A DNA stretch of 64,000 bases from Pseudomonas muyukensis (GCF_019139535.1 NZ_CP077073.1:2756501-2820500), one strand, 5' to 3'. Positions 28,066 through 38,330 are shown, counted from the stretch's first letter. Numbers and translations are program-made. The notes: generated by a model from the letters alone, not told the origin.

Positions 28066-28253
28066 ATCGGCACTTAGCAATAAACTGTTACCAATTCAAC
28101 CCCTGCGACAACAGGTCGCGCCCCGTATTCAAAGGGCTGCAGGCCGATCAGCCTTGTGTCGGGTAGATGGGGTGGGGGTGGCGTGACAGAATGCCCCGGT
28201 TTTCTGGCCGGCCCATCCCAGGGGTCGGCACCTTCCCTGTAAAGGATGGTTCC

Positions 28254-28862
28254 ATGAATGATCTGTTGACCCGGCGCGCGGTTGTCGCCGGGATGGGCGT
28301 ACTGGGGCTCGGCCTGCTGGCGGGCTGCAGCCCGGCCCGTGGCCTGGACTTCAAGTACGGCAAGAACATGAGCAACGAGATCCTCGGGCGCAAGTTCAAG
28401 CTCAAGGATACGCAAGGCAACGAGCGGACCCTGTCGAGCTTCTACGGCTCGATGCCGATGATCTTCTTCGGCTTCACCCAGTGCCCGGCCGTCTGCCCGA
28501 CCGCCATGGCGCGCGTGGCGCAGATCCGCAAGATCCTCCGTGGCCGCGACCGCGACCTGTTCCAGCCGGTGTTCATCACCCTGGACCCGGAGCGCGACAC
28601 CCCCGAGGTGCTCGACGCCTACGTCAAGGCCTTCGACCCGTCGATCGTCGCCCTGACCGGCACGCCCGAGGAAATCGACGCGGTAGCCCAGGAGTTCAAG
28701 GTGTTCTACGAAAAGGTCCCGGCCGGCGACACCTACACTATCTCTCACTCGTCCACCAGCTACGTCTACGATACGCGTAGCACCCTGCGCCTGAGCCTGG
28801 GCCATTCCCTGAACGCCAAGGAATGCGCCGAGGACCTGGTCACCTTGATGGAGATCTGCTGA
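28254..28862 (+). CDS. Sco1/SenC-family copper chaperone lipoprotein
   Basis: A 202-residue Sco-family protein that delivers copper to the CuA site of cytochrome c oxidase or acts as a thiol reductase. It begins with a lipobox LLAGC (Cys25) and has the thioredoxin-like domain with C77-PAV-C81 and the third copper ligand His165. The start at 28254 is preceded by AAAGGA. The stop is directly followed by the ATG of the PCuAC gene, so the two copper-delivery proteins form an operon. Confidence 0.92.
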   Translation: MNDLLTRRAVVAGMGVLGLGLLAGCSPARGLDFKYGKNMSNEILGRKFKLKDTQGNERTLSSFYGSMPMIFFGFTQCPAVCPTAMARVAQIRKILRGRDRDLFQPVFITLDPERDTPEVLDAYVKAFDPSIVALTGTPEEIDAVAQEFKVFYEKVPAGDTYTISHSSTSYVYDTRSTLRLSLGHSLNAKECAEDLVTLMEIC

Positions 28863-29345
28863 ATGTCGATGCAACCGATCAAACGCGGCCTGGCCGCCCT
28901 GGCCCTGCTGGGCCTGGCCTTGCCAGCCCTGGCCCAGACCACCGTGAGCGACGCCTGGGTGCGCGCCAGCGTGGCGCAGCAGCAGGCCACCGGCGCCTTC
29001 ATGACCCTGACCGCCAGCAGCGACAGCAAGCTGGTGGGCGTGGCTTCGCCCGTGGCCAAGACCGTGCAGGTGCACGAGATGACCATGCACGGCGACGTGA
29101 TGGGCATGCGTGAGGTGAAGGCGGTCGAGCTGCCGGCGGGCAAGCCGGTGACCCTGGACCCGAACGGCTACCACGTGATGCTGATGGGCCTGAAACAGCA
29201 GGTGAAGGAAGGCGAGCAGGTGCCGCTGACCTTGACCATCGAAGATGCCAAGGGCGTGAAAGAAACCCTGCAGGTACAGGCACCGGTTCGCGCGCTCAAC
29301 GCCGAGGCTGGCGGCGGGCATGCCCATGGGCACATGAATCACTGA
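28863..29345 (+). CDS. Periplasmic copper chaperone PCuAC
   Basis: A 160-residue periplasmic copper(I)-binding protein of the PCuAC/DUF461 family, which loads Cu onto cytochrome oxidase subunit II. A signal peptide (ALPALA-Q) precedes the domain. The canonical motif H-x10-M-x21-H-x-M is exact: His71, Met82, His104 and Met106. A His-rich tail (GGGHAHGHMNH) may bind extra copper. It lies directly downstream of the Sco1 gene with no gap. Confidence 0.94.
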   Translation: MSMQPIKRGLAALALLGLALPALAQTTVSDAWVRASVAQQQATGAFMTLTASSDSKLVGVASPVAKTVQVHEMTMHGDVMGMREVKAVELPAGKPVTLDPNGYHVMLMGLKQQVKEGEQVPLTLTIEDAKGVKETLQVQAPVRALNAEAGGGHAHGHMNH

Positions 29346-29404
29346 GCGTGGATCGGGGGCGCGCTGCGCCCCGTTCGCGGCACGAGGGCTGCAAATCAGC
29401 CCTT

Positions 29405-29632
29405 TCAGCTACGGAACCTGGGCAGCGGCCGTTCGATGTTCAGCGAGGTCAGGGTCTTGCGCACCTGGGCGTCCTCGGCCTCCAGGGCCTTGAGGCTGGC
29501 GCGGATCTTGCCCGCAGCGGGTATGTCGCCCTGGCGGTCGATCCAGTCGGCGATTTCCTTGCAGGCGCTGCTCAGGCAGGCCTGGCGTTGGTTCATCAGG
29601 GTGATCAGGGTGGTGATCTCTCGTTCGGACAT
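29405..29632 (-). CDS. Small helical hypothetical protein (75 aa)
   Basis: A 75-residue cytoplasmic protein, mostly alpha-helical, with two cysteines (QACLSSAC). I recognise no family name, but the composition and clear codon use of a real gene (and GGAGGAACC upstream of the start at 29632) support it. It is convergent with the PCuAC gene and follows the exporter gene on the same strand by about 60 bases. Confidence 0.65.
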   Translation of the reverse strand: MSEREITTLITLMNQRQACLSSACKEIADWIDRQGDIPAAGKIRASLKALEAEDAQVRKTLTSLNIERPLPRFRS

Positions 29633-29692
29633 GGCGGGTTCCTCCGTTCAGCCCCTTGAGTGTAGCAGTGGCGCGCGCGGTTGCCTGGGCAC

Positions 29693-30814
29693 TCAGGCGC
29701 GGTAGCCGGCGGCCAGGGCGCAGGCCAGCAACGCGCAAGCCAGCAGCGTCGCCGCCAGTGCCTGGGTGGCCCCCACCAGCATCAGCCCTGCGCCGATCTG
29801 CAGGTAGTAGAACAGCCCGAACAGCGCCCCGGCACTGCCGCGGCAATCGCCGTAGTCGACCAGTGCCGAGCTGAGCAGCAGTGGGATGGCCATGGCGAAG
29901 GCGACCATCACCAGCAGCATGGCCGCCACTGCCCACAGGCTGTCGGCCAACCCCAGCATCATCATCGCCGCCAGCAGGTCGAGCAGGCAGGCCAGGCGCA
30001 GCAGGCGGGCAACCCCGAGCCCGCGCCGCAACAGCCAGCCATTGAGTCGCGCGCCCAGCAATGCGCCGCCGGCCAGGGCCGCGCCGGAATAACCCATCCA
30101 GGCGCTGGCGCCGAGCCGCTCGAACATGAAGGGCGCCAGGCTGTACCAACTGAACACGCTGACGTTGAACACCGCCACCAGGACGCTGGCCCGCTGGATG
30201 CGGCGGTCGCTGAGCAGGCGCCAGAGCAGTTGGCCGATGGCGGGCGCCTGGCGCGGACCGCTGTGGGTCTCTGGCAGGCAGCGCCAGGCCCAGGCCAGCA
30301 AGCTCGCGGCCATCAGCAACTGACCGGCCAGCACCCCCTGGTAGCCAAGGGCGCGCTCCAGCCAGGCGCCGCTGAGCAGGCCCAGGGCAGGGCTGAGGGC
30401 CAGGCAGGCACCGATCAGGGTGAAGACCCGGGCCAACTCCTCGCCCTGATGGCGATCGCGCAATACGGTCTGGGTCACCACCGAGCCCACCGCCGCCGCG
30501 AAAGCCGCCACCACCCGGGCGCCCAGCAACTGGCTGAAGTCGCGCGCCAGCAGCGCGGCCAGGGCCGCGACGCTATACAGCAGTAGCCCGGCGAGCATGC
30601 TCGGGCGCCGCCCCCAGCGGTCGCACAGGCGCCCCCAGGCCAGCACCCCGGCGGCGAACGCGATGAAGTAGAGCGACAGGGTCAGCGAGGCCTGGGCGGC
30701 GGTCACGCCAAAGTGCTCGGCCAGCGAGACCAGGGCCGGGCTGTACAGGGTTTCGGCGACCTGCGGGAACATCAGCAGGGCACTGGCCAGGGCCAGCCAG
30801 GAACGGGAAAGCAT
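29693..30814 (-). CDS. Bcr/CflA-type MFS drug exporter
   Basis: A 373-residue major facilitator of the DHA1 family with about 12 hydrophobic helices. It resembles Bcr/CflA exporters: the N-terminal helix carries PQVAETLYSPAL, and motif A appears as GRLCDRWGRRP after helix 2. The first loop has LAEHFGVTAAQASLTLSLY. Its start at 30814 has AAGGCG upstream. It is divergent from an AraC regulator that may control it, an arrangement common for such exporters. Confidence 0.88.
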   Translation of the reverse strand: MLSRSWLALASALLMFPQVAETLYSPALVSLAEHFGVTAAQASLTLSLYFIAFAAGVLAWGRLCDRWGRRPSMLAGLLLYSVAALAALLARDFSQLLGARVVAAFAAAVGSVVTQTVLRDRHQGEELARVFTLIGACLALSPALGLLSGAWLERALGYQGVLAGQLLMAASLLAWAWRCLPETHSGPRQAPAIGQLLWRLLSDRRIQRASVLVAVFNVSVFSWYSLAPFMFERLGASAWMGYSGAALAGGALLGARLNGWLLRRGLGVARLLRLACLLDLLAAMMMLGLADSLWAVAAMLLVMVAFAMAIPLLLSSALVDYGDCRGSAGALFGLFYYLQIGAGLMLVGATQALAATLLACALLACALAAGYRA

Positions 30815-30918
30815 GCTGTCGACGCCTTGGGCGGGAAGGGGCGGCCATGGTAGATGCGTGGGCGGCTGGGCTATTATCGCAAGTTGAACAATTTACCGTC
30901 GAAATCGGACAACCCTGC

Positions 30919-31698
30919 ATGGCCTGGCTGGACCCCGACTCATCGTTCGATCCCAATGCCTTCGGCGCCCCGGTGCTGGGCATCTGCTCGGCCCTGGGCG
31001 AGCACGACTCCGGGCGTCATCGGCATGACCGTGGCCAGTTGCTGTTCACCCGCCAGGGCTGCGTGCGTATCGACACACCCGGGCGCCTGTGCCTGTTGCC
31101 ACCGACCCAGGCGGCGTGGATCCCGGCGGGGCTCGAACACCGCGCGCGGATGCGCGAGACCGTGGATTATCGTTCGCTGTATTTCACCGCGGCGCTGTGC
31201 GAGGGCCTGCCGACCCAGGTCACGGTCCTCAGTGTCAACCCGTTGCTGCGCGAGCTGGTCGAGCGCATCGCCCTGGCGCCGTTCGCCACGGCTTGGGACC
31301 AGGGCGCCGCCGCGCACCTGCTGGCGCTGTGCCTGAGCGAGCTGCAGCAGGCGCCGCGCCAGCCGATGTTCCTGCCATTGCCGGGGGATCGGCGTTTGGC
31401 GCGGCTGCTGGAGCAGCTGGACCGCTTGCCGCCAGCCTTGAGCGAGTTGGCGGGCCAGGTGGGCGCCAGCGAAAAAACCATCAGCCGCCTGTTCAGGCGC
31501 GACACCGGCCTGTCCTATCAGCAGTGGCGGCAACAGTGGCGCCTGTTGCGCGCGGTGGAGCAGTTGGCGCTGCAGCGCCCGCTCGGGGCGATTGCCGATG
31601 AGCTGGGTTTTGCCACCGACAGCGCCTTCATCGCCTTCTTCCGTGGCCTGACCGGGCTGACCCCAGGCGCCTGGAACCGCGCAACTAGCCCAGGTTGA
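30919..31698 (+). CDS. AraC family regulator with cupin domain
   Basis: A transcription factor of 259 residues from the preferred start at 30919. The N-terminal cupin-like ligand domain has HDSGRHRHDRGQLLFTRQG. The C-terminal AraC HTH pair reads ELAGQVGASEKTISRLFRRDTGLSY and IADELGFATDSAFIAFFRGLTG. A start at 30847 would add 24 residues with no family similarity and is rejected, though it has a purine-rich site upstream. It is divergent from the Bcr-type exporter, its probable target, and its last 14 bases overlap the end of the convergent araC gene. Confidence 0.82.
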   Translation: MAWLDPDSSFDPNAFGAPVLGICSALGEHDSGRHRHDRGQLLFTRQGCVRIDTPGRLCLLPPTQAAWIPAGLEHRARMRETVDYRSLYFTAALCEGLPTQVTVLSVNPLLRELVERIALAPFATAWDQGAAAHLLALCLSELQQAPRQPMFLPLPGDRRLARLLEQLDRLPPALSELAGQVGASEKTISRLFRRDTGLSYQQWRQQWRLLRAVEQLALQRPLGAIADELGFATDSAFIAFFRGLTGLTPGAWNRATSPG

Positions 31699-32521
31699 GG
31701 CAGGCCTGGCGGTAGGCGCCGGGGGTGACCCCATAGGCCTGCTTGAACTGCCGGCTCAGGTGGCTCTGGTCGGCGAAGCCGAGCAGGAAGGCGACCTCCA
31801 GGGCCGGCTGGCCGCTTTTCAGCAGCTCCCGTGCCCGCGCCAGGCGCCGTTGCTTGAGCCAGGCATGGGGCGGCAAGCCGGTGGCCTGGCGGAACACCCG
31901 GGCGAAGTGGAAAGGCGACAGGTTCACGGCCGCGGCCAGGGTTTCCAGCGACGGTGGGTCGGCCAGCTGGCTTTCCAGCAACTCGCGGGCGCGGGCCACG
32001 GCCAGTGGCTCGTTGCCGGGCGCGACGGGTTCGGCGCAGTGGCCATGGCGCTGCACCAGCGCCAGTACCGCCTGGCGCCAGGCAGTCTGTTGCTCCAGGG
32101 CACTGGCGTCGGTCTCGGACAGTCGGTGCAGGTGGCTGAAGGCGGCGGCCAGGGCCGGGTCCTGGATCACGCTGTCCTTGAAGCGGGGCAGGCCATGGCG
32201 GCCCAGCTCCAGTTCGTCGAGTACCCCGGTGACCCGCGCGTGCTCGGGGTAGAAACCACGGTAGCGCCATCCCGCCTCATGGGCGGTGGCGCCAGTGTGC
32301 AGTTCGTCGGGGTTGATCAGCACCATGCTACCCACCGGCGCCAGGTGCTCGCTGCCGCGGTGCCAGAAGCGCTGGGCACCGGACTCGATCACCGTGAACA
32401 CATAGCCTTCGTGCACATGCGGGGCGAAGCGCTGCTGGAGGTAACGGGCGTGCAGCATCTCGACATCGCCCAGGGCCGGCGCCTGCCACAGGTGGGTTTG
32501 TTCGCGCAGGGGCGTGCTCAT
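31685..32521 (-). CDS. AraC family regulator, third gene of azlCD operon
   Basis: A 278-residue regulator with an N-terminal AraC-binding cupin domain (HVHEGYVFTVIESG, PDELHTG) and a C-terminal HTH pair (LAAAVNLSPFHFARVFRQATG and VAFLLGFADQSHLSRQFKQAYG). It is of the type usually found with AzlCD/LysE-like exporters. Its ATG overlaps the azlD stop as ATGA. It probably senses an amino acid and controls the azlC-azlD transport genes. Confidence 0.88.
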   Translation of the reverse strand: MSTPLREQTHLWQAPALGDVEMLHARYLQQRFAPHVHEGYVFTVIESGAQRFWHRGSEHLAPVGSMVLINPDELHTGATAHEAGWRYRGFYPEHARVTGVLDELELGRHGLPRFKDSVIQDPALAAAFSHLHRLSETDASALEQQTAWRQAVLALVQRHGHCAEPVAPGNEPLAVARARELLESQLADPPSLETLAAAVNLSPFHFARVFRQATGLPPHAWLKQRRLARARELLKSGQPALEVAFLLGFADQSHLSRQFKQAYGVTPGAYRQACLNLG

Positions 32522-32832
32522 GCCAGCCAGCTGCGCAGGAGGAAGAAGATCAACATGCTCGCCAGCATGCTCAGCAACACGCTGCGGGTCAACAGCACCA
32601 GGGTGATGGCCACCAGCGAACCGAGCAGGTAGGGGTTGAACGGGCTCAGGTCGAGCTGATGCTCGGGCAGGAAGATGATCGGCCCGCAGATCGCGGTGAG
32701 CATGCCCGGCACGGCGAAGCCGAGGAATTGCCGGGCATTGGAGCTCAGGCGCAGCGGCAAGCGCGGTTCGAGAAAGGCGTAGCGGTTGAGGAACACCACC
32801 GCGCCCATGGCGAAGATCAGCAACCAGATCAT
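32518..32832 (-). CDS. azlD: AzlD-like branched-chain amino acid exporter subunit
   Basis: A 104-residue four-helix membrane protein of the AzlD family, small partner of AzlC in branched-chain amino acid or analogue export. The conserved features are the N-terminal helix MIWLLIFAMGAVVFLNRY, the loop SSNARQFLGFAVPGMLTAI and the final helix with LVAITLVLLTRSVL. It overlaps azlC upstream and the araC gene downstream, both as ATGA. Confidence 0.9.
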   Translation of the reverse strand: MIWLLIFAMGAVVFLNRYAFLEPRLPLRLSSNARQFLGFAVPGMLTAICGPIIFLPEHQLDLSPFNPYLLGSLVAITLVLLTRSVLLSMLASMLIFFLLRSWLA

Positions 32833-33527
32833 GCACGGCCTCCGGAGAATTTCTGGCAGATGAAGCCGGCGGCCATGCCCAGCAGGCCGGCGGCGACCAA
32901 GGCGGTTTCCCAGTGGCAGTAGCTGAACAGCACCGAGCAGAACAATGACACCGCCACGCACACCAGGGTCGGCAGGTTGCGCACCAGCGGCGCGATCAGC
33001 GCGACGAAGGTGGCGACGATGGAGAAGTCCAGGCCCAGCTGGTCCAGGTGCGGGATGTTCTGGCCCAGGACGATGCCGGCCAGGGTGAACAGGTTCCACG
33101 CCACGTAGAAGGTCAAGCCGACACCCAGGGCGTACCAGCGGTTGAACTGCTGCTGGTCATGGTGGCTGGTCAAGGCGAAGAATTCGTCGGTGAGCAAAAA
33201 GCCCAGGCCCAGCCGCCAGCGGGTGGGCAAGCCCGACAGCACGGGGCGCATCGACAGCCCGTAGAGCAGGTGCTGCGAGGTCAGCAGCAAGGTAGTGAGA
33301 AGGATCGAGAACAGGTTGGCGCCGCCCTTGAGCATGCCGATCGCCACCAGTTGCGCGGCGCCGGCGAAGACGATGGCCGACAGCCCCTGGCCTTGCCAGG
33401 CGCTGAGGTTGGCTTCGATGGCCATGGAACCGGCCAGCAAGCCCCAGGGCGCGACGGCCAGGGACAAGGGCAGGATGGCGATGGCGCCATGGAGAAAGGC
33501 TTGGCGGGCGAGGGGCGGGCTGGACAT
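32829..33527 (-). CDS. azlC: AzlC-like branched-chain amino acid exporter subunit
   Basis: A 232-residue polytopic membrane protein of the AzlC family. The start at 33527 gives the family N-terminus (FLHGAIAILPLSLAVAPWG), followed by FAGAAQLVAIGML and QHLLYGLSMRP, all characteristic. A longer open frame upstream runs into a REP element and is not coding. With azlD it forms the two-component permease. An inverted REP pair lies upstream, between this gene and the histidine kinase gene. Confidence 0.9.
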   Translation of the reverse strand: MSSPPLARQAFLHGAIAILPLSLAVAPWGLLAGSMAIEANLSAWQGQGLSAIVFAGAAQLVAIGMLKGGANLFSILLTTLLLTSQHLLYGLSMRPVLSGLPTRWRLGLGFLLTDEFFALTSHHDQQQFNRWYALGVGLTFYVAWNLFTLAGIVLGQNIPHLDQLGLDFSIVATFVALIAPLVRNLPTLVCVAVSLFCSVLFSYCHWETALVAAGLLGMAAGFICQKFSGGRA

Positions 33528-33634
33528 GAAGGCGGCAACGAATCGACAGGGCAGGCCAGCATGCCAGACCGGCCAGAGGCTGGCTTGAACGATCTTGCTT
33601 TGTTGGCCCCTCGCCTCAGGCCTTGCGCAACCCT

Positions 33635-33750
33635 TGTAGGAGCGGCCTTGCGTCGCGATGGGGCGCGTAGCGGCCCCAGCGATTCTTGCTTCAATGCTCA
33701 AACCCGGGGGCTGCTGCGCAGCCCTTTCGCGACACAAGGCCGCTCCTACA
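33635..33750. repeat. Inverted REP pair (GTAGGAGCGGCCTTGCGTCGCGA-type)
   Basis: Two REP copies in inverse orientation, with GGGGGCTGCTGCGCAGCCC in the right half. It is the same family as at 9072, 18739 and 62902. Confidence 0.88.
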
Positions 33751-33784
33751 GGAGAGCGTCTGATCAGAGGTCGCAGCTGTGGAT

Positions 33785-35071
33785 TCAGCGCAGTTCGATC
33801 TGCGCGCACAACCCGCCTTCGGCGCGGTTGCGCAGGGTCAGGTTGCCACCCATGGCCTGGGTCAGTTGCTGGGCGATGGCCAGGCCCAGCCCGGTACCGC
33901 CGGTGCTGCGGTTACGCGAGCCCTCGACCCGGTAGAACGGCTTGAGCACGTCGTCCAGTTCGGCCTCGGGGATGCCGGGGCCGTCGTCGAGCACGCGGAT
34001 CAGCGTCACGCCCTCCTCGCGGCCCACCTCCAACTGCGCGGCGCCGGCGAACTTCAACGCATTGTCCACCAGGTTCACCAGCACCCGGCGCAGGGCGTGG
34101 GGGCGGGTGTGCAGGGTGACCTGGGCGCTGCCCTGGCGCTGCACCTGGGCGCCGCTGTCCTGGTAGTCGAACACCAGGCTGTCGAGGAAGGCGTCGAGGT
34201 TGACCTTGCACGGCGCCTCGGTGCTGCTGTCCATGCTGCGGGCATAGGCCACGCCCTCGCGCACCAGGTGCTCCATGGCACCGAGGTCGTGCCAGAGCTT
34301 TTCCTTTTCCAGCCCGTCGTCCATCTGCTCGACGCGCAGCTTCATGCGCGTGATCGGTGTTTGCAGGTCGTGCGAGATCGCCGCCAGCAGTTGCATGCGC
34401 TCCTTGAGGTAGGCGGCGATGCGTGCCTGCAGGGCATTGAACGCCACGGCGGCGTAGCGCACCTCGCGCGGGCCGCGTTCGTCGAGCTGCGGGCCGGGGT
34501 GGTTCGGGTCGAGGTTGTCCACTGCCTGGGCCAGGCGGGTCAACGGGCCAATGGCCAGGCGCACGGCGAGCCAGGTGCAGGCCAGCAATACCGCCAGCTG
34601 GATCAGCAGCACCACCGGCAGCCAGCTGGCTACCGGCACTGAGGCCGGGGTGACGTCGATGGTCAGCGGCGCGCCGTCGGCCAGGCGCAGGTGGGCCTGG
34701 AAGTGCGCCGCGGGCCCGGGGATTTCCTGGAAGGTCAGGCGGTAGCGCTCGCCGATGGCCTTGACGATGGAGTCGGCGGCCATGGGCGGGTTGTCGCTGG
34801 GCATCGCCTCGCCGGACAGACCGTCGTCCAGGCGGTAGCGGTAGGTGCGCCGTTCAAGGCGCGGCAACCAGGCCGGGCGCTCGGCGGCGGGCAGGCGGTC
34901 GAGGATGGCCACCGAGGTCGACACGTCCAGCTCCAGGTTGCTGAGCATCATCGAGCGGCTGCTGACGTAGCGCTCGTAGGCCTGCAGGCTAAACGACAGG
35001 CCATAGGCCAGTACCAGCCCGGTGAAGAAGATCAGCGCCAGGCGCGAGGCCAGGGTACGAGGCCATTTCAT
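33785..35071 (-). CDS. Sensor histidine kinase, two-TM OmpR-partner type
   Basis: A 428-residue inner-membrane sensor kinase. It has an N-terminal TM helix (about 10-30), a periplasmic domain of about 125 residues, a second TM near 160-180, and a HAMP segment. The H-box ISHDLQTPITRMK, N-box NLVDNALKF, G1 box DDGPGIPEAE and G2 box GGTGLGLAIA follow. Its ATG overlaps the regulator stop (ATGA), so the two are translated as a pair. The regulon is not known; the DUF2790 gene is transcribed divergently from the pair. Confidence 0.92.
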   Translation of the reverse strand: MKWPRTLASRLALIFFTGLVLAYGLSFSLQAYERYVSSRSMMLSNLELDVSTSVAILDRLPAAERPAWLPRLERRTYRYRLDDGLSGEAMPSDNPPMAADSIVKAIGERYRLTFQEIPGPAAHFQAHLRLADGAPLTIDVTPASVPVASWLPVVLLIQLAVLLACTWLAVRLAIGPLTRLAQAVDNLDPNHPGPQLDERGPREVRYAAVAFNALQARIAAYLKERMQLLAAISHDLQTPITRMKLRVEQMDDGLEKEKLWHDLGAMEHLVREGVAYARSMDSSTEAPCKVNLDAFLDSLVFDYQDSGAQVQRQGSAQVTLHTRPHALRRVLVNLVDNALKFAGAAQLEVGREEGVTLIRVLDDGPGIPEAELDDVLKPFYRVEGSRNRSTGGTGLGLAIAQQLTQAMGGNLTLRNRAEGGLCAQIELR

Positions 35072-35808
35072 GCCGGCGCCTCCAGCAGCTGCACCGGCAG
35101 CGAGAACACATAGCCTTCGCTGCGCACGGTCTTGATGCAGGTGGGCTCGCGGGCGTCGTCGCCCAGGCGCTGGCGCAGGCGGCTGACCAGCAGGTCGATG
35201 GAGCGGTCGAAGATGTCCGCCTCGCGGCCCTGGGTGAGGTTGAGCAGTTGCTCGCGGCTGAGCACCCGCTGCGGATGGTCGAGGAACACCCGCAGCAGGC
35301 GGTACTCGGCGCCCGACAGCGCCACCAGGGTGCCTTCGCTGTCGAGCAGGTGGCGCGAGGTGGTGTCCAGGCGCCAGGGGCCGAAGGCGATCAACCGGCT
35401 GCTCTCGCTGATGGTCAGGTTGGGCGGCAGCATGCGCGTGCGGCGCAGCACGGCGTTGATCCGTGCCAGCAGCTCGCGGGCCGAGAACGGTTTGGTCAGG
35501 TAGTCGTCGGCGCCCATCTCCAGGCCGATGATGCGGTCGGTCTCGTCGTTGCGCGCGGTGAGCATCAGCACCGGTGTGTTGCGGTGCTTGCCGGCGCGCA
35601 GTTCGCGACACAGCAGCAGGCCGTCGTCGCCGGGCATCATGATGTCGAGCACGATCAGGTCGACCGCGTTGTTCTCCAGGAAGGCGCGCATCTGCCGGCC
35701 GTCGGCGACGATGCTGGTGCGCAGGCCGTTCTTCTTCAGGTAGTTGCCGACCAGTTCGCGGATTTCGCGGTCGTCGTCGACGACCAGGATGTGATCGACA
35801 TGCTCCAT
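35068..35808 (-). CDS. OmpR-family response regulator
   Basis: A 246-residue regulator: receiver domain (1-120) with acidic pocket VVDDD, phosphoacceptor Asp55 in VLDIMMPGDDG, and conserved Lys106 in LTKPFSARELL. A winged-helix OmpR effector follows (LSGAEYRLLRVFLDHPQRVLSREQLL; RSIDLLVSRLRQRLG). The start at 35808 fits the family N-terminus. A perfect 8-bp dyad lies 80 bases upstream in the divergent region and may be its binding site. Confidence 0.92.
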   Translation of the reverse strand: MEHVDHILVVDDDREIRELVGNYLKKNGLRTSIVADGRQMRAFLENNAVDLIVLDIMMPGDDGLLLCRELRAGKHRNTPVLMLTARNDETDRIIGLEMGADDYLTKPFSARELLARINAVLRRTRMLPPNLTISESSRLIAFGPWRLDTTSRHLLDSEGTLVALSGAEYRLLRVFLDHPQRVLSREQLLNLTQGREADIFDRSIDLLVSRLRQRLGDDAREPTCIKTVRSEGYVFSLPVQLLEAPA

Positions 35809-35886
35809 CGGGGTGTCCTTGTAGGTGAAGGTTGGGCGCAGTGTACCGAGCGAGCCGGGGCTTGCCTGCCTCGGTTTGTATTGCAG

Positions 35887-35911
35887 TGTATCTGCCGCTG
35901 GCACAGATACA
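35887..35911. promoter_or_regulatory. Dyad in the regulator/DUF2790 divergent region
   Basis: TGTATCTG / CAGATACA, a perfect inverted repeat with a 9-base spacer, lies between the divergent response regulator and DUF2790 genes. It is a candidate operator for the regulator, from position and symmetry only. Confidence 0.4.
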
Positions 35912-36027
35912 GCAAGACGCACGGCAGGGCCCGAGCGGACACAAGCGCGATACCTGGCGAGGGTGAAATGGCTCTCGACCGGGGAGCACTGCCTCCCCAC
36001 ACCCAGCCCCGTACCAGGAGACATGCC

Positions 36028-36303
36028 ATGACCCTCAAGACCCTCGCCAGCGCCGCCCTGTTCGCCGCCCTTGGCCTCGGCGCCCTCACTGCCCAGGCCA
36101 GCAGCGCTTCGCTCAACCAGGCCAGCGTGATGCAGTACCGCTACGGCGACCAGCTGGACGTGAAGAAAGTACTCTCGGTCAAGGACGAGCAGCGCAATAC
36201 CTGCGGCGTGGTCAACACCCGCATGGACTACCTCGATTCCCAGGGCAAGGCGCAGAGCGTCGAGTACCGCACCTATGCCACCAGTGGCTGCCATGACAAC
36301 TGA
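36028..36303 (+). CDS. DUF2790 small exported protein
   Basis: A 91-residue secreted protein of the Pseudomonas-specific DUF2790 family. It has a signal peptide ending TAQA. Two cysteines in the mature part (Cys59 in NTCGVV and Cys88 in TSGCHDN) are conserved in the family and probably form a disulfide. The segment VMQYRYGDQLDVKKVLS is characteristic. The ribosome binding site is AGGAG. DUF2790 genes often lie beside OmpR-type two-component systems, as here. The function is unknown. Confidence 0.87.
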   Translation: MTLKTLASAALFAALGLGALTAQASSASLNQASVMQYRYGDQLDVKKVLSVKDEQRNTCGVVNTRMDYLDSQGKAQSVEYRTYATSGCHDN

Positions 36304-36838
36304 GGCGCGCGGCCAGCGCCGTCTGCTCAAGGCCGGCGGCGTGGTCCTGGCCCTGGTCGGGTTGGGGCTGGCCGGCCACCTGCTGGCCCGCGACAGCTAC
36401 GGCCCCATGCCGTCGCTGGCCGGTGCCCGGCAGTGGCTCAACTCGCCGCCGTTGCAGGCTCAGGCACTCAAGGGCAAGGTGCTGCTGGTGGACTTCTGGA
36501 CCTACGACTGCGTCAACTGCCGGCGCAGCCTGGTGCACGTCAACGACTGGGCCCGGCGCTACGGCGACCAGGGCCTGGTGGTGATCGGCGTGCATACCCC
36601 GGAGTACGCCTACGAGCAGGATATCGACAGCCTGCGCGCCCAGGTTCGCCAGCTGGGCATCGACTATCCGGTGGCGGTGGACAACGACTACCGGATCTGG
36701 AACGCCTGGGGCAACCAGTTCTGGCCGGCGCATTACTTCGTCGACCGCCAGGGCCAGGTGCGCCATGTGCATTTCGGCGAGGGCGACTATGCCGGCCAGG
36801 AACAGGTGATCCGCGCACTGCTGGACGAGCGTGGCTGA
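36293..36838 (+). CDS. Membrane-anchored thioredoxin-like protein (TlpA/DipZ C-domain type)
   Basis: A 181-residue redox protein with an N-terminal signal anchor (residues 12-32) and a periplasmic thioredoxin fold. The CxxC active site is C73-VN-C76 in FWTYDCVNCRRS, the form found in the DipZ/TlpA group rather than DsbA. WPAHYFVDRQGQVRHVHFGEG covers the cis-Pro and following strands. The ATG at 36293 overlaps the last 11 bases of the DUF2790 gene, so the two are co-expressed. It may reduce or oxidise the DUF2790 protein's cysteine pair (inference). Confidence 0.87.
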   Translation: MTTEARGQRRLLKAGGVVLALVGLGLAGHLLARDSYGPMPSLAGARQWLNSPPLQAQALKGKVLLVDFWTYDCVNCRRSLVHVNDWARRYGDQGLVVIGVHTPEYAYEQDIDSLRAQVRQLGIDYPVAVDNDYRIWNAWGNQFWPAHYFVDRQGQVRHVHFGEGDYAGQEQVIRALLDERG

Positions 36839-36929
36839 GGCGATCGCCTTGCAGGTCGGCGGATGTGGTTTAGGCTCATTGCATCGCACGTTTTCCAATC
36901 ACACCAGCGAAACAGCGGAGTAGTGCAGC

Positions 36930-38186
<1,257 letters not shown>

Positions 38187-38261
38187 GTTTCTGGGCTGGG
38201 GGCATCAGGGGGCGCCGCAAGGCTGCCGCCTGGCCCTTGGCAGGTATGACGCGACGCGCCT

Positions 38262-38305
38262 AAAAAAACGGTCGCCTCCTTAATTAAAGAAGCGACCGGT
38301 TTTTA
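38262..38305. terminator. Bidirectional terminator between icd and cspD
   Basis: CGGTCGC / GCGACCG form the stem core around an AT-rich loop. A-residues precede it (38262-38268) and T-residues follow (38300-38304), so both convergent genes get a U-tract. Confidence 0.9.
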
Positions 38306-38330
38306 CGTTTAACGGCAGATGCAGCAGGGA

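Noticed and set aside
32829..33809. Longer N-terminus for azlC
   Set aside because: The extension runs through an inverted REP pair and gives Arg/Ala-rich sequence unlike AzlC.
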